The notes: generated from the letters alone by a model not told the origin. Numbered from the stretch's first letter, positions 32,957-42,485 are shown. The stretch is DNA of 64,000 nucleotides from Vibrio cortegadensis (GCF_024347395.1 NZ_AP025473.1:806001-870000); one strand, 5' to 3'. Made by a program: numbers and translations.

Positions 32957-34501
32957 ATGGAGTTATTTTCTGATTATCGGAATGAAATACAAACTGAACC
33001 ATCAGCCAGTAAAGTCCATAAACTTCTGAAACCGTGGCGCGTATTAATTGTAGATGATGATGATCAGGTTCATCAAATCACAAAATTAGCCTTGAGTGGA
33101 TTTACATTTCAGGAGCGTAAATTAGAGCTGATTTCAGCGCTGTCGGGTGAAGAAGCGAAGCAGATCTTAGATTCAGCCGATGATATTGCTATTGCCCTTG
33201 TTGATGTCGTGATGGAAACGGAACATGCTGGCTTGGATCTGGTTCGGCATATTCGCGGAGGATTAAATAACAAGCTTATTCGTTTGGTACTTCGAACGGG
33301 ACAAGCAGGACAGGCACCTGAAGATATCGTTATTCAAGAGTACGAAATTGATGATTACAAGGAAAAAACGGAGTTAACTACCCAGAAGCTACGTACATTG
33401 CTGTATTCAATGCTAAGAGCATATCGAGACCTTTGTACCATTGATAAGCAAAGAGAAGGTCTGAGGTTAGTCATTCAAGCATCTGCTAATGTGCAAAATA
33501 CCACGACGATGAAAGCTTATGCCGCGGCGTCTTTGTTGCAGGCGACATCATTATTGAAATTGGACGTTTCGGCTTTTTATGGCGTTGTTCAGCCTACGCC
33601 TGAAGGGGAGGAATCGAGCGCATTAACACTCGCGGCTACGGGAGGGGATGTGAATGCCTACTCTGAATGTGCATATGACCGTTTGCCGGATATTGTCTCT
33701 AAACGTTGTCATGACGCGGCCAAGAAAAAGCAAAGTCAGAGCTACGAGGATGCCTACGTATTTTTTATGGCTGATGAGCGTGGCGTGAACAACCTGCTTT
33801 ATATCAATATTAATACTGCACTTTCAGAGTTAGATAAGCAGTTACTTGAAATCTATATGCATAACATAGGGTTGACGTTTGAGAACCTTAGTCTGCTTGT
33901 GGATTTAAAAGAGACCTCAAAAGAGTTGGTTTATAATTTAGCCAACGCAGTGGAAGCAAGGAGCAAAGAGACGGGGGCGCACGTGCAACGCGTGTCTCTG
34001 GTATCGGAACAGCTAGCGATTTTATATGGTCTCTCGGAATATGATACTTTTATGATTAAACAAGCGTCGCCTTTGCATGATGTGGGTAAGGTGGCGATCC
34101 CAGACAGCATATTACATAAACCTGGAAAGCTCACTGAAGATGAGTGGTATATTATGCAAAAGCATGTTGAATATGGTGTTGATATTTTAAGTCGTTCAAA
34201 GCGAAAATTGATTTTAGTCGCCAAAGAGATCGCGGCTTACCACCATGAGAAATGGGATGGTACAGGGTACCCCAATCAATTGAGCGGTGAAGATATTCCA
34301 ATCAGTGGGCGAATTACGGCAATTGCAGATGTGTTTGATGCCCTTGGCGCTAAGCGAAGTTATAAGAAACCGTGGCCTGATGAGAAGATTAGAAAGGAAA
34401 TCTTGTCTCAGAAAGGAAAGCATTTTGAACCCGTGTTAGTCGATTTAATGCTGGATAACTGGGATACGTTTACTGAGATCCGTGACAGCTTTCCTGACTA
34501 A
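32957..34501 (+). CDS. Response regulator with DUF3369 and HD-GYP c-di-GMP phosphodiesterase
   Basis: Likely breaks down c-di-GMP under control of phosphorylation. Order: receiver about 27-150 with acidic DDDD near residue 33-36 and phospho-Asp83 in LVDVVME; DUF3369 about 165-320; HD-GYP about 330-500 with HDVGKVAIPDSILHKPGKL, HVEYG and HHEKWDGTGYP, all metal ligands present, and the GYP intact. GAGG six bases before the ATG at 32957 sets the start. It is convergent, with a 30-base gap, with a histidine kinase that is a good partner candidate; a GAF-GGDEF cyclase is upstream of that kinase. Confidence 0.93.
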   Translation: MELFSDYRNEIQTEPSASKVHKLLKPWRVLIVDDDDQVHQITKLALSGFTFQERKLELISALSGEEAKQILDSADDIAIALVDVVMETEHAGLDLVRHIRGGLNNKLIRLVLRTGQAGQAPEDIVIQEYEIDDYKEKTELTTQKLRTLLYSMLRAYRDLCTIDKQREGLRLVIQASANVQNTTTMKAYAAASLLQATSLLKLDVSAFYGVVQPTPEGEESSALTLAATGGDVNAYSECAYDRLPDIVSKRCHDAAKKKQSQSYEDAYVFFMADERGVNNLLYININTALSELDKQLLEIYMHNIGLTFENLSLLVDLKETSKELVYNLANAVEARSKETGAHVQRVSLVSEQLAILYGLSEYDTFMIKQASPLHDVGKVAIPDSILHKPGKLTEDEWYIMQKHVEYGVDILSRSKRKLILVAKEIAAYHHEKWDGTGYPNQLSGEDIPISGRITAIADVFDALGAKRSYKKPWPDEKIRKEILSQKGKHFEPVLVDLMLDNWDTFTEIRDSFPD

Positions 34502-34531
34502 TACTCAATAAATTGTGAAGGGTGAACAATG

Positions 34532-36475
34532 CTATGAGCTTTGTTCTGGTGATATCGGCAACTCTTTCGGCGTTCTGAATGTAAAATGGACGCCTTGATT
34601 AATGGATGACTCAAAATTTAAGCTTCCCGCTAGCTTCTGGTGTATAAGGTTGAACACTAAGTTGAGCCCAAGCCCCGAGCCGCCAGTTCCGCGTTTGCTG
34701 GTGTAAAAAGGTTCAAATATCTTTTGATGCAATGCTTCTTCAATTCCAGAACCATTATCGATATATTCGAAGATAATCTCGTTGTTTTGTTCATAGAAAG
34801 AAATGCTAATTTTTGCGGGTTCAGATGAATCCGCAAAGGCATGATTGATACTATTCATAATGAGATTGGTGATCACTTGCGTGAGTACTCCAGGTAAACT
34901 GCTCATTGAAAGAGTGTCGCTGCCTGAAATGATTGGCGTCACGGGGATTTTTCGAGTCTCAGGGTGCAAGCTGGTAATTAATGCATCTAATACTTGATGG
35001 ATAACAAAATTGCTCCTGCATTCTGACACTTGGTTGACGGCAGTTTGTTTAAAGTCACGTATCAGTTTAGAACCTCGATTTAAGTTATCCTCCAGCATAA
35101 TTGTGCTCTCACTCATGCGCTCCATCAAGTCTGAAAACTGAACGCTGGATAATGTCTGATCAGCAAATGCTTGGTTAAGTTCTTGTGTGATTTCTTTGAT
35201 GATAGACGCGGCGGTCACGGATATTCCTAATGGTGTGTTTACTTCATGAGCGACTCCAGCAACGAGCCCACCTAATGCGGCTAACTTTTCAGATTCGACC
35301 AACTGATCTTGGGTCTTTTGCAGAGTGACCATATTATTTTCTAGTTCTTGAGTTCGTTCTTTTACTTTATTCTCAAGAGTATGGTTGAGCTCCTCTAGCT
35401 TTACCTTAGCTTGAGTTAAGGCTGAGATATCCAATGCCGTCCCACGAAACCCAGTAAAGGTATCATCTTGATATTTTGCTGTTCCTTGAAAGAGTAAAAA
35501 TCGCTCTTGGCCCTCGATTATCAATTTTTCTTCACATAATGAGAAATTTAATTTTGCGTTAATATGGGCGAGTAAAGAGTGAGTCTTGTTGAATGTTGGG
35601 ATGTTAAATAGGGGAACTGATTCGCAGCCGTTGAGGTTTAAATTTTTTACCATTTCATCTGAAGCATAAATTAATACCCCTGATTCATTAGTCTCCCATA
35701 GCCAATCAGAAGAGACATCGGCAAAGTCAGCAAAACGCTCTTGTTGATATTTAATATCGCGATAAAGAGAGGACACACTCGACGTGATTTTATTGGTTTC
35801 ATCTCCAAGCCATTTGAGTTCGTCTTCTTTTTCCATAATCCAAGGCGTGTATTGGAGTGTAAGTGGTTTACTTGGGTTGCGAGGGTTGAATTTTCGTAAA
35901 TATTGCGCGATGGAGAACAGTCGTCGGTTAACGCTCTGGTGAAATATCATTAAAATCAGATAGCAGACAATAGCGGTTTTAAGCGCGTTAATTCCAAGAG
36001 TGATAAGGAATTGCTTTAAGAGATAGCTGTAGATAGTGTTGGCGTCAGACTCTACATACAAGCTACCAATGACCTCTTTTGGCTCGTTTTCTGAAATTGA
36101 AAATTTGATAGGATAGCGGCTAGAAATGATTTGCTTTTCTACTGGGGTTCCAGCTCTAAGTATGTAGTTATCGGCTTCGACTTCTAGGTAATCGACTTTA
36201 GGTAAATTGACAAGACCTTCTATTCGTTGCTGTAAAAGCTCTAAGTCAAACCGCCATAGTGATGGGGCGAGTAAATCGATATGAATTTTCTCAATTTCAT
36301 AGTGGCGGCTTTCTACGGCACTCAACTCACGATTATAATCCCAATAGGTCTGTATCAGCGTTGTAATTAGGGTTACCGCACTGCTTATCAGAATTAAGAT
36401 TAGGATGATTCGTCGTCCGATATGGCTCGATATAGGGCTTTGCTTGCTGTTCTCGAACTGTGGAGTGCGGCTCAT
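34532..36475 (-). CDS. PAS-containing membrane histidine kinase
   Basis: 647 residues: TM1 about 22-44, a periplasmic domain of about 115 residues (45-160) with the SRHYEIEKIHIDLLAPSLWRFD form seen in many vibrio and shewanella kinases, TM2 about 165-187, a PAS-like domain about 245-355 (DWLWETNESGVLIYAS), coiled coil about 360-390, phospho-His410 in GVAHEVNTPLG, N box NLIMNSINHAFAD, G boxes IDNGSGI and GTGGSGLGLNLV. No receiver or HPt. The ATG at 36475 has AAGGGA five bases upstream. The GGDEF gene ends 35 bases upstream on the same strand, so the two form an operon. Probable partner: the HD-GYP regulator facing it. Confidence 0.9.
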   Translation of the reverse strand: MSRTPQFENSKQSPISSHIGRRIILILILISSAVTLITTLIQTYWDYNRELSAVESRHYEIEKIHIDLLAPSLWRFDLELLQQRIEGLVNLPKVDYLEVEADNYILRAGTPVEKQIISSRYPIKFSISENEPKEVIGSLYVESDANTIYSYLLKQFLITLGINALKTAIVCYLILMIFHQSVNRRLFSIAQYLRKFNPRNPSKPLTLQYTPWIMEKEDELKWLGDETNKITSSVSSLYRDIKYQQERFADFADVSSDWLWETNESGVLIYASDEMVKNLNLNGCESVPLFNIPTFNKTHSLLAHINAKLNFSLCEEKLIIEGQERFLLFQGTAKYQDDTFTGFRGTALDISALTQAKVKLEELNHTLENKVKERTQELENNMVTLQKTQDQLVESEKLAALGGLVAGVAHEVNTPLGISVTAASIIKEITQELNQAFADQTLSSVQFSDLMERMSESTIMLEDNLNRGSKLIRDFKQTAVNQVSECRSNFVIHQVLDALITSLHPETRKIPVTPIISGSDTLSMSSLPGVLTQVITNLIMNSINHAFADSSEPAKISISFYEQNNEIIFEYIDNGSGIEEALHQKIFEPFYTSKRGTGGSGLGLNLVFNLIHQKLAGSLNFESSINQGVHFTFRTPKELPISPEQSS

Positions 36476-36510
36476 TATCATCCCTTGATTATTCTACTTA
36501 TTATTGTGGC

Positions 36511-37494
36511 TCATTTTTTGTTTTTATTTTGATACATCAGGTGATCCGTTTGCTCGATCATCTCTTCGATTGTAAGTTCTCTGTTGTGATTGAACGTTTT
36601 TTGACCGTAGCTAAGAGATGTCATACCGAATTGTGGTTGAGCTTCGATTTGGACGTGGTAGTTTTTAATTAAACGTTGGCAGAGTGCTTCAAGTTGCTCA
36701 TCATGATTGAATCCATCTTCATCGTTAAATAAGCTCATAATGACAAATTCATCTCCCCCCATTCGCACCACAATGTCACTTTCCCGGCAGTTTTCGGATA
36801 ATACTTTTGCCACAGTTTTAATGCATTCGTCACCAACACAATGTCCATGTTGGTCGTTGACTTGTTTTAGCTTATCGATATCTAAGTAAATTACACCAAT
36901 GGTTTGTCTTGCCCGTTTAGCATCTTTAACTCGCTGTTCACCAAGTAAATGCAAACCTCTGCGATTGTTCAGGCCTGTTAATTCATCCGTCAGGGCAAGA
37001 TCTTGTAGCTCTTGATAGTGACAATAAACTTTTAAGTCAGACATGATCAAATTACTGAATTGCTCAAGTAAGTTGAGTAGTTTTGTCGGGTAGGAGGTTG
37101 GTTTCGTATCTATAACACAAATGGTTCCAAATAGTTCGCCATTTGGCCAATAGATAGGAAGCCCACAGTAGGATTCTACGGGGCCGTGTGTAACCGGAGG
37201 AGCATCTTTCCAATAATCATCTTGCTTTGCATTATTTACATACAGGTTCTGCTTGGTTTCCATAATCGTGCGACAGAAACTTTTCATTTCCCACGGCCAA
37301 GAAACGTCTGTTTTTAAGAAATTTTCTTTGTTGTGGCTCGCGACCACAACATTGAACTCATTTTCTCTCAATTGAACGATGGTCCCACAGGTAGCCCCAA
37401 ACAGTTCAGACATGAGATCAACCGTATGCTGCCATTTTTGAAGATCGATAATTTTTTGATCTGAATTTGATAAGCATGTATCACGATGGCTCAT
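36511..37494 (-). CDS. GAF-GGDEF diguanylate cyclase
   Basis: Makes c-di-GMP. 327 residues: GAF domain about 20-160 (CGTIVQLRENEF, YCGLPIYWPNGELFGTICVID), then GGDEF about 170-320 with RMGGDEFVIM intact. An inhibitory site RESD sits exactly five residues before GGDEF, so product feedback is expected. No membrane helix. The ATG at 37494 has AGGA five bases upstream; the frame extends 21 codons further but without support. First gene of an operon with the histidine kinase. Confidence 0.92.
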   Translation of the reverse strand: MSHRDTCLSNSDQKIIDLQKWQHTVDLMSELFGATCGTIVQLRENEFNVVVASHNKENFLKTDVSWPWEMKSFCRTIMETKQNLYVNNAKQDDYWKDAPPVTHGPVESYCGLPIYWPNGELFGTICVIDTKPTSYPTKLLNLLEQFSNLIMSDLKVYCHYQELQDLALTDELTGLNNRRGLHLLGEQRVKDAKRARQTIGVIYLDIDKLKQVNDQHGHCVGDECIKTVAKVLSENCRESDIVVRMGGDEFVIMSLFNDEDGFNHDEQLEALCQRLIKNYHVQIEAQPQFGMTSLSYGQKTFNHNRELTIEEMIEQTDHLMYQNKNKK

Positions 37495-37629
37495 TGGCGT
37501 CCTTAGTATGGTATTTTGTCTATTTACATTATATGACCAAAATAGTTGTTGTTGCATTTCATGGTGCTTTGTTTCTTCACATATTTGGCATAAAATTTAA
37601 CATTAAGTACATGAGGATATGGATATATT

Positions 37630-37986
37630 ATGGAAGTAAAAGGTTTTTTGTTTGATTTATTAAATAGTCCTAAGGAAATAAAATTTGAGCAGGTCATGGA
37701 TGTCATTGATGCAAATTATGACTTTGTTCCTACTTCATTTACTAACGGTGACTTAAGAAGTGAAGCTGGAGAAAATAATGGTTCATGTAAAATTTTTGCC
37801 TTTGGTTTGCTTCACAAGTTAACGGAAGAGGAGACGCTTTCCTGTTTTGGGAAGTTTTACCGTGTCGATGTACTTGGTAACCCTGATGATAAGGACCATC
37901 AAAATATCCGAAACTTTAGCAAGACAGGTTGGGGTGGAATCAAATTTGAACAAACTGCATTGATTGCTAAAGATATTGATAACTGA
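37630..37986 (+). CDS. HopJ-family protein
   Basis: 118-residue protein of the HopJ family, recognised by the order FEQVMDVIDANYDFVPTSF..NGD, NNGSCKIFAFG, CFGKFYRVDVLGNPDDKDHQNIRNF and GWGGIKF. The family was named for a Pseudomonas syringae type III effector, but homologues are widespread in free-living marine bacteria. Here there is no secretion gene nearby, no signal peptide, and the function is unknown. The ribosome site (GAGG) is about 12 bases upstream, further than usual. Stands alone, divergent from the GGDEF operon. Confidence 0.85.
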   Translation: MEVKGFLFDLLNSPKEIKFEQVMDVIDANYDFVPTSFTNGDLRSEAGENNGSCKIFAFGLLHKLTEEETLSCFGKFYRVDVLGNPDDKDHQNIRNFSKTGWGGIKFEQTALIAKDIDN

Positions 37987-38157
37987 ACATCTTGATAACC
38001 AAACGTATTAATAGCTAAATATTGATATAGAACGTATTGAAAGCTAAATACGTTGAAGATCAAATAATAGATCTAAATCACATATATTAATGGCTATAGA
38101 GTGACTGGTTGCGTATGAGCTAACCTTTTTATGGGACAAATAGAAAAGGAAGTGATA

Positions 38158-38685
38158 ATGAAGCATCCAGTTTCCTCCATCTTTCTTGCGCTGAGTGTTA
38201 TAAGCTCACTGAGTTATGCACAGCAAGAAGAAGAGAAAGAGTATAGTCAGTTGTACCTAGGTGCCGGTTTTAGCATGGCAAACTTCAGCGATTCGCAATA
38301 TCGAGATGATGATAAATTTGATAGTACGCTTGCTGGGGTCGTTTTTGGTTATCGTCCATTATCTTTTTTCGCAATAGAAGGGCGGGAATATATCGTGGTA
38401 TCGGATAAAGATGACCGAATTAAGTGGCATGCAGGTGTGGTGAGTAAGTGGTTTATCCCATTGGATTATCATTTTAATCTGTTCGGGACTTTGGGTTATA
38501 GCGCGATTGGAACGGAAAACCACGGTACAGAATGGGCTCCGAGTATTGGTGCTGGGATGCGTTTTAGAAACAACACACCATTAATTTTTGATATTGAAGG
38601 ACAATATGTAAAAGAGAGTTCGATAGCACCTGACGGAGATGATGGTGCTATGAGCCTTAATTTGAGCGTCTATTATGGTTTCTAA
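38158..38685 (+). CDS. Small outer-membrane beta-barrel protein
   Basis: 175 residues with a signal peptide (about 1-22, cleavage after LSYA) and alternating strands typical of an eight-stranded OmpA/OmpW-like barrel: LYLGAGFSMANFSD, LAGVVFGYRPLSFFAIEGREYIV, LFGTLGYSAIGTE, APSIGAGMRFRNN, and a C-terminal strand ending in aromatic Phe (LNLSVYYGF), the insertion signal for the outer membrane. AAGGA seven bases before ATG 38158 sets the start. Role unknown. Single gene. Confidence 0.85.
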   Translation: MKHPVSSIFLALSVISSLSYAQQEEEKEYSQLYLGAGFSMANFSDSQYRDDDKFDSTLAGVVFGYRPLSFFAIEGREYIVVSDKDDRIKWHAGVVSKWFIPLDYHFNLFGTLGYSAIGTENHGTEWAPSIGAGMRFRNNTPLIFDIEGQYVKESSIAPDGDDGAMSLNLSVYYGF

Positions 38686-38733
38686 TGTAGGTTTAAATGT
38701 CAGTTATTTGCGTTAGAACTCTTTGACTCAGAG

Positions 38734-39042
38734 CTAAATTGTCGGTAGAGCCGTTAAACATTTTCGACACACACAACTTTGGTTATCCGACACTTTACTT
38801 GTGTTCCTTTCTTCTACTTCAAAGCACCAGCAGGTGCTTTTCCCTGCGCTGATATCACAGTGTGCACCTTCACCACATGATGGACATTGATGAGTGTGTG
38901 AGACGCTAGTTATCTGCTTCATAATGGTTTCACGCTCAGTGTCTGAATACTCTTTCCAACCGATAATTTCAGCCATGGTTCGATGACAGCCTGAGCAGAT
39001 ACCATCACTGTTTTTGCACGCAGCAATACAAGGTGTTTTCAT
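38734..39042 (-). CDS. DUF1289 protein fused to a cysteine-rich CWC domain
   Basis: 102 residues with 14 Cys. N-terminal DUF1289 (about 1-45): TPCIAACKNSDGICSGCHRTMAEIIGW. C-terminal cysteine-rich domain (about 52-100): CPSCGEGAHCDISAGKSTCWCF ... CVCRKCL, the form of the CWC family, likely a metal (zinc or iron-sulfur) site. Both parts are usually separate small proteins. Function of either is not known to me. The ribosome site is weak. It lies downstream of the large lipoprotein gene on the same strand, but behind a terminator. Confidence 0.82.
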   Translation of the reverse strand: MKTPCIAACKNSDGICSGCHRTMAEIIGWKEYSDTERETIMKQITSVSHTHQCPSCGEGAHCDISAGKSTCWCFEVEERNTSKVSDNQSCVCRKCLTALPTI

Positions 39043-39108
39043 TCATCTTTACTCTCTAAAACTTGTACCGTAAATCTAACAGTTTTTTATTTGGATGTAA
39101 GAAATAAA

Positions 39109-39135
39109 AAAGCCAAGTAAAAAACTTGGCTTTTA
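39109..39135 (-). terminator. Terminator of the large lipoprotein gene
   Basis: AAAAGCCAAGT (39109-39119) pairs with ACTTGGCTTTT (39125-39135), an 11-base stem with T run in either direction. Confidence 0.92.
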
Positions 39136-39156
39136 ATTTAGGTTAAAGTGACTTGT

Positions 39157-42100
39157 TTATGGTGTTGCTGGGGTGATAAAACCTAAGTCTGTCAGTTCTG
39201 ATTCTGAATCCGGATTGCTATAGTTTGAATACCATATTTCTCCTTCTTCCGTGATTGCGTTTCCGCCCCATTCACTAGAAACGGTGAATACTTTTACATT
39301 GAATTCAATCCCATTACTATAGGCTATCGTCATGTAGTCAGTGGCGGTTTGAGCGACGTTATTATCATCGGTGTAAGCGAAGCTAAGCTTGATTATACCT
39401 TTATCAATATCGTGCATTGCCCAAGTGAAATTAAAGGATTCCATGACCGTTCCATCAGGGTTTAGGTCTTCAAATTTACCTGAGCCGTCGGCCATAAAGC
39501 TTAGTCGTTCATCTTCAGCTTGTAAGACTCTTTCATCACCAATGAAGCGAGTACTAAACAATGGTGTTTTGTAGTCTTCGTCTTCACGACAGGAGTCTAG
39601 AGCTGCGGTATATTGAGCGTAAGTCTTGAAGTTAATAGGTTGGTCGGTTTCATCATTCCAACCGGATTCATCGACATCACATGTATGGATATCTTTATTT
39701 ATATCAACATCTAAATACGTCGCTAGCCATATTGAACCTTCTTCTGGATCAAAATGTGCCACTGAGTATTGCTTATCATCGTTTACATCAATAATAAGTT
39801 TGCGGTAGTCCCAAATTTCATTCGCGTTTTCACCTATTTCTAAAATGCCCTTACTGTTCATGTTCCAATACTTCATGCTAGGGGCACTATTTTTAAAGCG
39901 TAGCATTTGGCTATTATCGCCATACGCAGCGGATCTTGTCTCTCCTGAACCGCTAACACGGTAAGAAATTGAGTCTTCTGGCATCATGGTCGGTAATGTA
40001 CAGTCCGCTAGCTGTGCTTCGAAATCGGCAAGAGTTGAGCCTGAATCGGTTTCGGTAATGAAGCACCAACCTTCAATATTGATTGCGTTAATTAATGCCT
40101 CTTTTGCAACAGCATTCAATAGGTAGCCATCGTTGTCATCTTCAGCATCGCCAGCAGCAATAAACTCGCCTTCATATAGGTAGCCATCGTAAGCAGATAA
40201 AATGCGTTGGTTGGTATCGTGATCCCAAGCATCTCCCCATAGGTCGATAACAGATTGCGGAATATCGAAGCGAATGACCTCTTCCCCATTGACGGTGGAT
40301 TGTGTCCATTGACCAGAACCGTTGAGAGTCACCATGGTTTCTTGACCATTAGTCCAACTCCAATCCCAAGTGTAGTAGTTGATCACTCCACCAGTAACCA
40401 GTTCAATCCCTATATCGTAACCTATGGATAACCCTTTAACGGTGCTTACCAGAGCTCCGTCTCCCGCCGCTGTATTAACAATAACATCTGCAAATGATGT
40501 TGCATTATTTCCGTCTTCTTCGTTATTCGCGGTACCGTGATAGAACCAAGGTTTATTCCATAAGTAATACTCATCAAAATCAGCGGTTAAACTGACTGAG
40601 CCACCTTGAGAACCTTGTGGGAATACCGCGGTTTCATTGACATAATCAGACAACTCGCCCGCATTACCAGCAATTGATTTACCACTTAAATCTCGCACAT
40701 AGCCAGAAGCGGTACTGGTTAATGTTGGTAGATCGGCAGGGTAAACAGATATGGCATCACCTACTATCGCAAGTGAGTACACATCATTGAACATTTCCCA
40801 ACCTTGTGGACCTAGAATGATGTCTTTATCATCATTTGGATCAATCGTATGCGTTCTTCCATCGGCACCGACTTGGTAGAGTTTAGATAAAGTACCTATG
40901 TCATTGTTCATTGTGAACTCTTCGACAAATACCTCAACATCGGTTGTTTCTACGCCGTTGTTGTTACGTGTCTCTTCATCTGCCCAAAGAGAATAGAAAG
41001 TACCACTGTCACGCATGAAGGTAATAACTTGCTGAATAGGACTTAAATCGGGGGTGAGAGGAGAGTCGTCGTCTTCATCTAAGATGCCATCATTGTCATC
41101 ATCAGTATCTTCATTGTTACCGATACCATCGCCGTCAGTATCTGTTGTTTCATCTTTATCTAATGGGAAGTCGTCACTGGCATCAGGTGTGTCATCATTA
41201 TCATCATCGAGATCGGCATTATTACCAACACCATCGCCATCGGTATCTGTTGTTTCATTTTCGTCTAATGGGAAGTCATCACTTGCATCAGGTGTGTCAT
41301 CGTTATCATCGTCGAGATCGGCATTGTTACCGATACCATCACCGTCAGTATCTGTTGTCTCATCTTTATCAAATGGGAAATCATCATCGACATCTAGGGC
41401 TGCATCGTTGTCATCATTGGTGTCGGCGTTATCACCAGTTCCATCTTTGTCTGAATCAACCCATTCCGTATCGTCGTCAACAAACTCATCAAGCTCATCA
41501 ATGACGCCGTCACCATCTGTGTCTGTATTTTCAACAGACTCATATCCTCCGTTGTCTCCAGGAATGATCGCAGTTTTGTCAGGATCAAAATCAGGAGCCT
41601 TAATAATGGTCCCTATCTGTTCTGAGTTATCTGATAAATCTGTTTTACTACCATCGGCATTATCAGATAATTCGGTTGTATCTTCTGGGATAACACCTGA
41701 AGTCACAAGAGCTTCAGCACTGTATGCAGCGTCTGTTTTTCCATCTTCGATGTAATCGCCTAGAACATCACTTTCTTCAAGTCCTAGGTCATTTGCTACA
41801 TCGGTAACGGCTTCTTCGATGGTACTAAAAGTGCCACTTTCTAGTTTTACGTGAACAAGAGTCGAGAGGGGAGTAACATCGGTTTGTCCCGCAGGTGCTG
41901 ACATTACATAATCAGATAAAACAGGTCCGGTTGTTTCATCGACGGTTTGACCTTTTATTGCTTTAACAATAACGGCGTAATTCTCGGGATTAGGGGTATT
42001 GGAGACATCAAGAACGGCTTTACCTCCATCGCCACTAATGGCAGACGGTTCATCAGGATCGAGTTGAAAATCGCCATCGACATCTAGCCAAACTTGGGCA

Positions 42101-42237
42101 TTTTTTAGATATCCATCAATTGCTGTGACGGAATAGGCGTTGCTGTTTGCTGTCGTACCGGTCTCTCCGTCACCACAGCCAACCAAGCCTAAGCTGCTTG
42201 TTAAGCCTAATGCTATTACTAATTTATTTTTATTCAT
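39157..42237 (-). CDS. Large surface lipoprotein with thrombospondin type 3-like calcium repeats
   Basis: 1026 residues. Lipobox LGLVGCGDG at about 17-22 predicts a lipid anchor. About 35-230 is an N-terminal domain with YLKNAQVWLDVDGDFQLDPDE, known from many gammaproteobacterial surface proteins. About 235-395 is a run of Asp-rich type 3 repeats (DTDGDGIGNNADLDDDNDDTPD) that bind calcium in thrombospondins and OmpA-like proteins; three near-identical 35-residue copies come from a 105-bp DNA repeat. The remaining ~630 residues have no family I recognise; they contain few cysteines and many Trp, Tyr and Asp. AGGA six bases upstream supports the start. Probably an extracellular binding or matrix protein; no partner nearby. 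Confidence 0.85.
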   Translation of the reverse strand: MNKNKLVIALGLTSSLGLVGCGDGETGTTANSNAYSVTAIDGYLKNAQVWLDVDGDFQLDPDEPSAISGDGGKAVLDVSNTPNPENYAVIVKAIKGQTVDETTGPVLSDYVMSAPAGQTDVTPLSTLVHVKLESGTFSTIEEAVTDVANDLGLEESDVLGDYIEDGKTDAAYSAEALVTSGVIPEDTTELSDNADGSKTDLSDNSEQIGTIIKAPDFDPDKTAIIPGDNGGYESVENTDTDGDGVIDELDEFVDDDTEWVDSDKDGTGDNADTNDDNDAALDVDDDFPFDKDETTDTDGDGIGNNADLDDDNDDTPDASDDFPLDENETTDTDGDGVGNNADLDDDNDDTPDASDDFPLDKDETTDTDGDGIGNNEDTDDDNDGILDEDDDSPLTPDLSPIQQVITFMRDSGTFYSLWADEETRNNNGVETTDVEVFVEEFTMNNDIGTLSKLYQVGADGRTHTIDPNDDKDIILGPQGWEMFNDVYSLAIVGDAISVYPADLPTLTSTASGYVRDLSGKSIAGNAGELSDYVNETAVFPQGSQGGSVSLTADFDEYYLWNKPWFYHGTANNEEDGNNATSFADVIVNTAAGDGALVSTVKGLSIGYDIGIELVTGGVINYYTWDWSWTNGQETMVTLNGSGQWTQSTVNGEEVIRFDIPQSVIDLWGDAWDHDTNQRILSAYDGYLYEGEFIAAGDAEDDNDGYLLNAVAKEALINAINIEGWCFITETDSGSTLADFEAQLADCTLPTMMPEDSISYRVSGSGETRSAAYGDNSQMLRFKNSAPSMKYWNMNSKGILEIGENANEIWDYRKLIIDVNDDKQYSVAHFDPEEGSIWLATYLDVDINKDIHTCDVDESGWNDETDQPINFKTYAQYTAALDSCREDEDYKTPLFSTRFIGDERVLQAEDERLSFMADGSGKFEDLNPDGTVMESFNFTWAMHDIDKGIIKLSFAYTDDNNVAQTATDYMTIAYSNGIEFNVKVFTVSSEWGGNAITEEGEIWYSNYSNPDSESELTDLGFITPATP
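41110..41420. repeat. 105-bp tandem repeat, about three copies, in coding sequence
   Basis: The landmark TCTGTTGT recurs at 41141, 41246 and 41351, an exact 105-base period. Each unit encodes a 35-residue calcium-binding repeat of the lipoprotein. Copies differ mostly at third codon positions. Confidence 0.92.
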
Positions 42238-42485
42238 TGTTCTTCCTAAACATTGTTATTAGAAACGACAGTAAAACGTTAGTAACGAGGTTGTAGGCTG
42301 TCAAATTGACTGGGGCTATATTAATTGAGTGATGAATAAGTTTTTAATATCTGGATTATAATATTTTTTATAAAATCATAAGCTTAGTGGAGTGATGAGA
42401 ATAGTCATGAGAATCAGCGTTAATCTTCGTGTGGTTAATTGTTTGAATTTAAAGAACTTGCTAAAAAATGGCTTAAACCGAAACG

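Noticed and set aside
37630..37986. Evidence of a type III secretion locus from the HopJ match
   Set aside because: One HopJ-family gene alone is not evidence; no secretion, chaperone or needle genes are near.
41110..41420. 105-bp repeats as a possible CRISPR or mobile repeat
   Set aside because: The units are head-to-tail without spacers, stay in frame and encode calcium-binding motifs.
41054..41755. Long Ser-rich open frame (233 codons) on the plus strand, and a His-rich one at 41145-41504
   Set aside because: Both are antisense to the Asp-rich repeats of the lipoprotein gene; the repeated GAC/GAT codons yield Ser or His runs on the other strand. No ribosome site.
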